Below are positions 58,374 through 64,000 of a stretch of DNA of 64,000 nt, piece after piece. Every line of letters starts with the position of its first letter. Within the stretch, counting starts at the first letter, position 1. The translations under genes and the position numbers were made by a program. The stretch comes from Acinetobacter dispersus (GTDB lineage Bacteria; Pseudomonadota; Gammaproteobacteria; Pseudomonadales; Moraxellaceae). The stretch spans positions 868,001 through 932,000 of the forward strand of contig NZ_CP041970.1 of the NCBI RefSeq assembly GCF_009884975.1, given 5' to 3'. The notes under the pieces are model-generated. The model was not told where the DNA came from, did no database searches, and saw nothing but the letters and a program-made list of their open reading frames with translations.

Positions 58374-58457
58374 GATATTTATATATCTAAAAAGATATTT
58401 AAATATCTTAAATGATATATGATCTATCCTTGGATTTTATTGATAGATCATATATCA
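58374..58457. promoter_or_regulatory. Phased GATAT sites, candidate RtcR binding region
   Basis: GATATTTATATATC (58374), GATATTTAAATATC (58394, perfect palindrome) and GATATATGATCTATC (58414) start exactly 20 bp apart. An exact inverted copy of the last, GATAGATCATATATC, is at 58442-58456, forming a 15- to 16-bp stem pair. The sites are 125-210 bp upstream of the expected rtcB start, the normal range for sigma-54 activators. A terminator role for rnz is also possible. Confidence 0.55.
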
Positions 58458-58466
58458 GGTGATCTA

Positions 58467-59447
58467 TTAGGGTTTATCGATTTTTGAAAGTCGGCCTGTC
58501 TCGTCTAAGCCAAATTGATCAAAATCATGAGCCAAGAAAAAGTTGCCTTGATAGAACTGTCGGATTTCTTCAGCGATGGCTTGTTGTCCAGCATTATCTT
58601 GATGCCGTGGGCTAAAGTGCGTCAGGATTAGATTGCTTAGACCTTGTTGTTGAGCAAATTCTGCAACCATCTTTGCTGAACTATGCATAGGGCCTGACCC
58701 CACTTTATCTAAAATGGCTTGGGTGTAGGTGCTTTCATGAATCAAGAGCTGGGCGTCTTGGCAAGCTTGTGCCAATAACTCAGGACGATCATTATCTCCA
58801 CCGACAATTGCATGTGCACGTTGCATTTGGATTTGAATAAAATCAACCGCGTTTAAGGTTTGCTCATTAAACTGGACATCTAAGCCTCGCTGTAAATCGC
58901 CCCAAACTTTACCTTTTGCTACACCGAGTTGAATTAAAGTCTGGGTATCTAATTTCTTTTGAGTGTATTGCGCAATAATACTAAATGCAAAACTCGGTAC
59001 ACGGTGACTGAGTCGATGGACTTGAATCGAAAGTTCATCTGTTATTTGCTGAATTTGAGTAGCTTTATTCACATCGATAAAGTTTAAGGGATAGGGCAAA
59101 TGTAAATCCGTCAGTTGAGCAGTCATGTCAATCCATTGTTGGATCTCCTTAGGAGCAATAATGGTTAAAGGTGCAGTACGTGCATTCATTCCTGCACTGG
59201 CCAATAAACCGACTAATCCATAACAATGATCACCATGTACATGGGTGATGCAGATGGCAACTAGGCTTTGTAATGAGAGTTTAGCTTGTTGAATACGATG
59301 CTGTGTACCTTCTCCTGCATCAACCAATATCCAATCTTTATTCTTGCTATTCCGGATCGCTAAAGCTGAAACATTGCGTGTGAGTGTGGGTACACCAGAA
59401 GATGTGCCTAAAAAAGTAAAATGAAGCATATTGTTGGAATTTTTCAT
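58467..59447 (-). CDS. rnz: Ribonuclease Z
   Basis: A 326-residue RNase Z of the metallo-beta-lactamase fold. Motifs: FLGTSSGVPTLTRNVSALAI at the start, the zinc-binding THVHGDHCYGLVGLL and the later HESTY and LTHFSPRH segments. It cuts tRNA precursors at the 3' end. Placement between rtcB and rtcR suggests a role in handling damaged tRNA in this locus, though it may be coincidental. It is divergent from rtcR with a 49-bp gap. Confidence 0.92.
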   Translation of the reverse strand: MKNSNNMLHFTFLGTSSGVPTLTRNVSALAIRNSKNKDWILVDAGEGTQHRIQQAKLSLQSLVAICITHVHGDHCYGLVGLLASAGMNARTAPLTIIAPKEIQQWIDMTAQLTDLHLPYPLNFIDVNKATQIQQITDELSIQVHRLSHRVPSFAFSIIAQYTQKKLDTQTLIQLGVAKGKVWGDLQRGLDVQFNEQTLNAVDFIQIQMQRAHAIVGGDNDRPELLAQACQDAQLLIHESTYTQAILDKVGSGPMHSSAKMVAEFAQQQGLSNLILTHFSPRHQDNAGQQAIAEEIRQFYQGNFFLAHDFDQFGLDETGRLSKIDKP

Positions 59448-59496
59448 TGAATTGCGTATTGTATATGATAGATATATATAAAATATTATAGAAATT

Positions 59497-61098
59497 ATGG
59501 CGAATGCAAAGAAAACTGTCGTAATTGGCTTCGTGGGCTCTACTTTAGATCAAGGAAAGCGTCCTGATCGTTGGCAACGCTGGCGTCCGACATTAAGCCT
59601 TCTGATGCATGAAGATATGATTGTAGATGAATTGGTACTATTACATGATCGACAACATCATAATCTAGTCAAATTTATTGCTGAAGATGCTCAGGATGTG
59701 TCGCCATCAACCACAGTATCAGGTCAACGAGTGAGTATTCGTGATCCTTGGGATTTTGCCGAGGTCTATGGTGCGCTATATGACTTTGTGAAAAGCTATC
59801 CCTTTGATATTGAAAAAAATAACTATCTTTTGCATATCACCACAGGCACACACGTTGCTCAAATCTGTTGGTATTTACTGGTCGATACAAATTATTTACC
59901 TGCCAAATTGATTCAAAGTGCACCAAATCAACAGAAAACGCCAGAAGGTGAATATCGCATCATTGATTTAGATTTATCTCGCTATGATGTTTTAAAGCAA
60001 CGTTTTGAAGATGAGCAACAACAAAACTGGCAACAGTTAAAAGCCAATATTTCAACCTATAACCATGAATTTAATCAACTGATCACCGAGGTTGAGTTGG
60101 TGGCAACGCGTTCCAGTGCTCCGATCTTGATTATGGGTGCAACAGGTGTAGGTAAATCACATTTAGCCAAACAAATTTTTCAATTAAAGAAAGACAAGTT
60201 TCATCTAAGTGGGCGTTTTATTGATGTGAACTGTGCGACGCTTCGTGGTGATAGTGCCATGTCGAGTTTGTTTGGGCATATCAAAGGGGCTTTTACAGGG
60301 GCAGCGGCTTCAAGAACAGGCTTATTAAAAAGTGCTGATCAAGGGATTCTGTTTTTGGATGAAATTGGTGAGCTTGGGCTGGATGAGCAAGCGATGTTAC
60401 TTAAAGCACTTGAAGATAAATCCTTTTTTCCTGTCGGAAGTGACAAAGAGGTTCAGGCCGATTTTCAGCTGATTGCAGGGACAAATAAAGATTTAAGAAC
60501 CGAAGTGCAAGCAGGGCGTTTCCGTGAGGACTTATGGGCACGATTGAATACATGGACTTTCTTTTTACCGAATCTTAAAGATCGAATTGAAGATTTTGCC
60601 CCTAATGTTGAGTTCGAGTTGCAACGCTTTTCGGCAAATCACCAGCGACAATTACGTTTTCAACGTGATGCACTTGATGTGTATTTGAAATTTGCCAAGT
60701 CGAAGGAAGCATCATGGCAGGGAAATTTTCGTGATTTGACTGCTAGTGTGACACGGCTGGCAACATTATCCAGTGGGGAGTTGATCCGTTCAGAAACGGT
60801 GGAAAAAGAGATTCAGCGTTTAAAGCAACTGTGGTCTATTCAAACTACACAAAACCACTCTAAAGACGTAGATATTCTCCTCAAATATTTAGATCAAACC
60901 CAGTTGGGCGATATCGATGAGTTTGATCAGATTCAGCTGCGTGGCGTACTTCAAGTTTGTGAAAATGCCAAATCGATGGCTGATGCTGGACGCCAACTGT
61001 TTGCTGCTTCACGCCAGCAACGTAACACCACCAATGACAGCGACCGAGTCAAAAAGTATTTGGCTCGGTTTGGCTTGAGTTGGAGTGACTTCCAGTAA
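59497..61098 (+). CDS. rtcR: Sigma-54-dependent RNA-repair activator RtcR
   Basis: A 533-residue RtcR. Residues 1-185 are the CARF-type sensor (VVIGFVGSTLDQGKRPDRWQRWRPTLSL at the start). The AAA+ domain has Walker A GATGVGKSH, the sigma-54 contact loop GAFTGA and Walker B ILFLDEIGE. The C-terminus is a short helix-turn-helix region. It activates rtcBA after sensing an RNA-derived ligand. GATAG/TATATAT sequence in the 49-bp gap with rnz resembles the phased sites before rtcB, hinting at autoregulation. Confidence 0.95.
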   Translation: MANAKKTVVIGFVGSTLDQGKRPDRWQRWRPTLSLLMHEDMIVDELVLLHDRQHHNLVKFIAEDAQDVSPSTTVSGQRVSIRDPWDFAEVYGALYDFVKSYPFDIEKNNYLLHITTGTHVAQICWYLLVDTNYLPAKLIQSAPNQQKTPEGEYRIIDLDLSRYDVLKQRFEDEQQQNWQQLKANISTYNHEFNQLITEVELVATRSSAPILIMGATGVGKSHLAKQIFQLKKDKFHLSGRFIDVNCATLRGDSAMSSLFGHIKGAFTGAAASRTGLLKSADQGILFLDEIGELGLDEQAMLLKALEDKSFFPVGSDKEVQADFQLIAGTNKDLRTEVQAGRFREDLWARLNTWTFFLPNLKDRIEDFAPNVEFELQRFSANHQRQLRFQRDALDVYLKFAKSKEASWQGNFRDLTASVTRLATLSSGELIRSETVEKEIQRLKQLWSIQTTQNHSKDVDILLKYLDQTQLGDIDEFDQIQLRGVLQVCENAKSMADAGRQLFAASRQQRNTTNDSDRVKKYLARFGLSWSDFQ

Positions 61099-62169
61099 TC
61101 ATTCTCCTAGACTATCTTTCTTATTTTGAGATGGGCTGGCTAGAAACTCTAAATTCCAGAGTTTTTCGGCATACCGACCCAGCCACCAGAAAGATGCTGC
61201 CAATATAATAAAGAAAATGGCTTTATGCATACCATTCCAGAAGAACTCAAAGTACTTGGTATATAGGTTGATAAATAAGAAGGTGATACCAAAACCACGT
61301 GAGGTGGCATCGTCATGTTTCAAACCATAGACAATTGCAATGATGGCAATAAATGCGAATAAAACACCCCAATGCAACAGCTCATATTGCTTGACGCTAT
61401 ACCAACTCCCTAAGTCACCATAGTTGCCAAAGATTGATAGAAGCCACAAGGCAATAAATAGATAAAGCAATCCCATGACATAAGTTGAGTGCGCAAAGTC
61501 TTTAAAATGTGCATAACGTTCAAAGAGAAGACTTAATCCAATCAGTACACCACCAAACAAGACAAACCGTAAAGGGAAGTTCATCCCTAGATAATACGCA
61601 CCCCAGCCAGACATATAACCTGTTTCAGTTCCGAACCATAAACCCAATGAAACTAATGAAAATACCCAAATCAGTTTGGATGGAAACCAGAAGGCAAGAG
61701 CGGCATAAATGATGGTGGAGAGCAGGAATAACAAAGAGAAATGTCCGCTGCCTGTATCAATCGCTTGTCCGAAATAAGCCACAGATGCTGCTGTAGAGAG
61801 CACACCTGCAAAAATAATGGCTTCATTGCTAAATTGATGCAGTGGTTTGGTTTTACGTCGACGATATGCAAAGCCATAAAAGGCCGCCGCAACTGCAGCA
61901 AAAATCAGACAAGGAATAATTTTTGAATCAATAAAGATTTTTTCAATCAGCTCCATCAAGAATTTGTCGGCAGTAATTGCAGCAACCGCAATCACGGCAC
62001 AAATCATGGAAATCCAGAATGAATATTTTGCCAGTCGCTCCCAATCAAAAGGCCGAATCGAAAAGCTCTGTTCTAGTTCATTGGCTACATCAGGTGTAAT
62101 CGTGCCTTGCTGTTGCCATTGCTCAATGGTTTGCTTTAAAAAAAGTCCCTGTTTTTTATTTAATTTCAT
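61099..62169 (-). CDS. DUF2157 membrane protein
   Basis: A 356-residue integral membrane protein with about ten helices. The cytoplasmic N-terminus FLKQTIEQWQQQGTITPDVANELEQSFSIRPFDWERLAKYSFWISMICAVIAVAAI is typical of DUF2157. Function unknown. It is convergent with rtcR, the stop codons being adjacent. Confidence 0.88.
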   Translation of the reverse strand: MKLNKKQGLFLKQTIEQWQQQGTITPDVANELEQSFSIRPFDWERLAKYSFWISMICAVIAVAAITADKFLMELIEKIFIDSKIIPCLIFAAVAAAFYGFAYRRRKTKPLHQFSNEAIIFAGVLSTAASVAYFGQAIDTGSGHFSLLFLLSTIIYAALAFWFPSKLIWVFSLVSLGLWFGTETGYMSGWGAYYLGMNFPLRFVLFGGVLIGLSLLFERYAHFKDFAHSTYVMGLLYLFIALWLLSIFGNYGDLGSWYSVKQYELLHWGVLFAFIAIIAIVYGLKHDDATSRGFGITFLFINLYTKYFEFFWNGMHKAIFFIILAASFWWLGRYAEKLWNLEFLASPSQNKKDSLGE

Positions 62170-62261
62170 TATTAAAGAACCTGATGTCTGTACATCTATA
62201 TTGATATAACAGACATTGGATTCAAAACACGTATATTTTTCTTAGTAATTTGTTGTTAAGT

Positions 62262-62891
62262 CTACAGTTTTAAAAAGCGAGCAATCACTTGACGTAATTG
62301 TTTTAGATAACCAGTAAAGAAATGATTGGCGCCAGGCAGAATCGTGATCGGATGTTTTTGTGGCTTTGCCCACGCGATCATATCTGAGAGCAGGGTAATG
62401 TCATCTTGCTCACCATGTACAAATAAGATATCACCGTCAATTGCAGGAGTTGTGTAGTGGCGTAAATCAACCACAGAACCTGTAGGTAAGCCACATAATA
62501 CCAATTGCTTTGGACGTAACTCATTGCTAAGTTGCGCTTGGCATTTTGCGAGCACATGAGAACCAAAACTGAAACCGCCTGCATAGAAGGTAAGTCCTGC
62601 ATGTTTTGCACGGGCATATTCAATCACGGCCATAATATCATCAGTTTCGCCATGCCCTTGGTCGTGAGTACCTTCACTGCCAGCTAAACCACGGAAGCTA
62701 GGACGATACACCACACAGCCCATTTCATTAAAAATCTGAGCCAGTAAAACAGGGACTTTATGATGCGGTGTACCACCTTGCAAAGGATGTGGGTGGCAGA
62801 CGACAGCAAAACCTGTGATTTCACCTTGGGGCTGATCAACAAACATTTCGATTTGACCAACAGGACCTTGGATGAATAATTGCTCAGACAT
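62262..62891 (-). CDS. Alpha/beta hydrolase
   Basis: A 209-residue hydrolase. It has the oxyanion region VCHPHPLQGGTPHHKV, RPSFRGLAGSEG, the nucleophile elbow AGGFSFGSHV, the acid in LFVHGEQDDIT and the His in PGANHFFTG. This fits the small CocE/NonD-like hydrolase group seen in many proteobacteria. Substrate unknown. It stands alone. Confidence 0.88.
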   Translation of the reverse strand: MSEQLFIQGPVGQIEMFVDQPQGEITGFAVVCHPHPLQGGTPHHKVPVLLAQIFNEMGCVVYRPSFRGLAGSEGTHDQGHGETDDIMAVIEYARAKHAGLTFYAGGFSFGSHVLAKCQAQLSNELRPKQLVLCGLPTGSVVDLRHYTTPAIDGDILFVHGEQDDITLLSDMIAWAKPQKHPITILPGANHFFTGYLKQLRQVIARFLKL

Positions 62892-63015
62892 AAGATACGC
62901 AATGGATAATGGAAGAATCCACTATTTTACCGATAAAACTGAACGAGAACACGAATTGGCATTAAAAATTATCAACTGTTATAGTTTCACCAAGATAAAT
63001 TTATTTTGATTGATT

Positions 63016-63798
63016 ATGCTTGCTTTAATTTCTCCTGCTAAAACACTCGATTACACCACAGTACTTCCTACAGATACACATACCCAACCACGTTTGTTGG
63101 CGCAATCACAACAATTGATTGATGTTTGTCGCAAGCTTTCTGCGACAGAAATTGCATCGTTGATGACCGTGAGTGAGAAAATTGCCAATTTAAATGTAGA
63201 ACGTTTCCGTGACTGGAATGCAGATTTTGATTTTTCCAATGCACGTCAAGCCTTGTTTGCATTTAAAGGTGATGTGTATACCGGTTTAGATGCTTATCAT
63301 CTAAAAGATCAAGATATTGATTTTGCCCAACAGCATTTACGTATGCTTTCTGGTCTTTATGGTTTATTACGCCCATTGGATTTGATGATGCCGTACCGTT
63401 TGGAAATGGGCACTAAACTAAAGAATACACGTGGTCATAATCTATATGAATTTTGGGGTAGTATTATCACGGATCAAATTAACCAAGATTTAGCTGAAAT
63501 TGATGCAAAAGTATTGGTAAATTTAGCTTCTGACGAATATTATAAATCTGTGAATGAAAAGAAAATTCAGGCAGAAATTGTTAAGCCTGTATTCTTGGAT
63601 CAGAAGAACGGAAAATATAAAGTCATCAGTTTCTATGCAAAAAAAGCGCGTGGTCTGATGGCAAGATACTTGATTGAAAATAAATTAAGCCAAGTAGAAC
63701 AATTAAAAGCATTTGATAGTGAAGGGTATTACTTTGATGCTGAAAGTTCATCGAATAAAGAATTGGTCTTTAAGCGAGATGAGCAACACGCAGCTTAG
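63016..63798 (+). CDS. yaaA: Peroxide stress protein YaaA
   Basis: A 260-residue YaaA. Signatures: [13 protein letters not shown] at the start, [15 protein letters not shown], then [39 protein letters not shown] and [20 protein letters not shown]. In E. coli YaaA lowers intracellular iron and prevents DNA damage under peroxide stress. ATG 63016 is used rather than a TTG six bases upstream. Confidence 0.94.
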   Translation: MLALISPAKTLDYTTVLPTDTHTQPRLLAQSQQLIDVCRKLSATEIASLMTVSEKIANLNVERFRDWNADFDFSNARQALFAFKGDVYTGLDAYHLKDQDIDFAQQHLRMLSGLYGLLRPLDLMMPYRLEMGTKLKNTRGHNLYEFWGSIITDQINQDLAEIDAKVLVNLASDEYYKSVNEKKIQAEIVKPVFLDQKNGKYKVISFYAKKARGLMARYLIENKLSQVEQLKAFDSEGYYFDAESSSNKELVFKRDEQHAA

Positions 63799-63818
63799 TT
63801 TGCCTTAGGCAGGGTGGG

Positions 63819-64000
63819 ATGTTAACCAAAGAATATTTATTAAAACACGCGATATCGTCTGATCAAGTTTGTGTCAAAGGGCACCTGACAGAACCTCGTA
63901 GTTATGGGGTGTATGCATTGCCGCTTGATCGGGATGGTACTCGACGATTCCGATTTGGTAATCATCCTATGCGCCAACAGGAACTAAAACATGAGTTTGG
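63819..64000 (+). CDS. Hypothetical protein, partial
   Basis: A frame opening at ATG 63819 (AGGGTGGG upstream) and running off the window after 60 codons: MLTKEYLLKHAISSDQ..., then LTEPRSYGVYALP and RRFRFGNHPMRQ. Probably in one unit with yaaA (20-bp gap). I do not recognise it. Confidence 0.6.
   Translation, partial: MLTKEYLLKHAISSDQVCVKGHLTEPRSYGVYALPLDRDGTRRFRFGNHPMRQQELKHEF

Overview
The window looks like a chromosomal segment of an Acinetobacter species carrying the integrated end of a Mu-like transposable prophage. This rests on low GC content, a fused TyrA-AroA protein, a stand-alone gspE, a hemP gene with a Fur box, and the style of the MetR, NadK and PheA proteins. No rRNA, tRNA or CRISPR array was seen.

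Prophage (1 to about 21084). The left edge cuts into the late genes. A LexA-like repressor (10790-11449) sits in the middle. Early genes run rightwards from it: Cro/Ner-like protein, IclR-like regulator, MuA-like DDE transposase, MuB-like ATPase, HU, GemA/DUF1018 and a Mor-like activator. Lysis, terminase, portal, head and protease genes run leftwards. This divergent plan resembles BcepMu or B3 rather than Mu. Three near-identical 28-bp elements and a fourth looser one (GGAA-N4-TTCC core) stand at the heads of the lys, dam, portal and protease-I transcription units. They are candidate binding sites for the Mor-like activator and parallel the four late promoters of Mu. Cargo genes include a candidate exclusion/abortive-infection membrane protein, a Dam methylase and a lipoprotein next to the repressor. 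The right end carries helically phased TCCCA repeats.

Housekeeping region (21.1-38.5 kb). It holds a DUF4198 protein, queH, metR with a MetR box, a DUF441 protein, a heme-oxygenase-like protein, a TetR regulator, fpr, trmO, gspE, ygiW with a QseBC-like two-component pair, hemP, a Nudix-ThiE-like fusion, a TPR lipoprotein, PBP1b, nadK and yeaC.

Type VI secretion cargo island (38.7-43.5 kb). A vgrG with an added C-terminal domain overlaps an AT-rich gene for a probable cysteine-peptidase-fold effector. Two lipoproteins with an Ig-like signature follow and are probable immunity proteins. The second is broken by a frameshift at a run of seven G.

Metabolic region (43.6-53.6 kb). It holds ybiB, an acyl-CoA dehydrogenase, a lipoprotein, a Fur-boxed esterase, pheA, tyrA-aroA, a hypothetical gene and pepD.

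RNA-repair island (53.6-61.1 kb). In leftward order the genes are rnz, rtcB, an unrecognised gene, a DIP1984-family gene, a densely structured non-coding gap, rtcA and kptA, with rtcR divergent from rnz. A sigma-54 promoter precedes rtcB, and upstream of it lie GATAT-type sites spaced exactly 20 bp apart, candidate RtcR sites. The window ends with a DUF2157 membrane protein, an alpha/beta hydrolase, yaaA and the start of one more gene.
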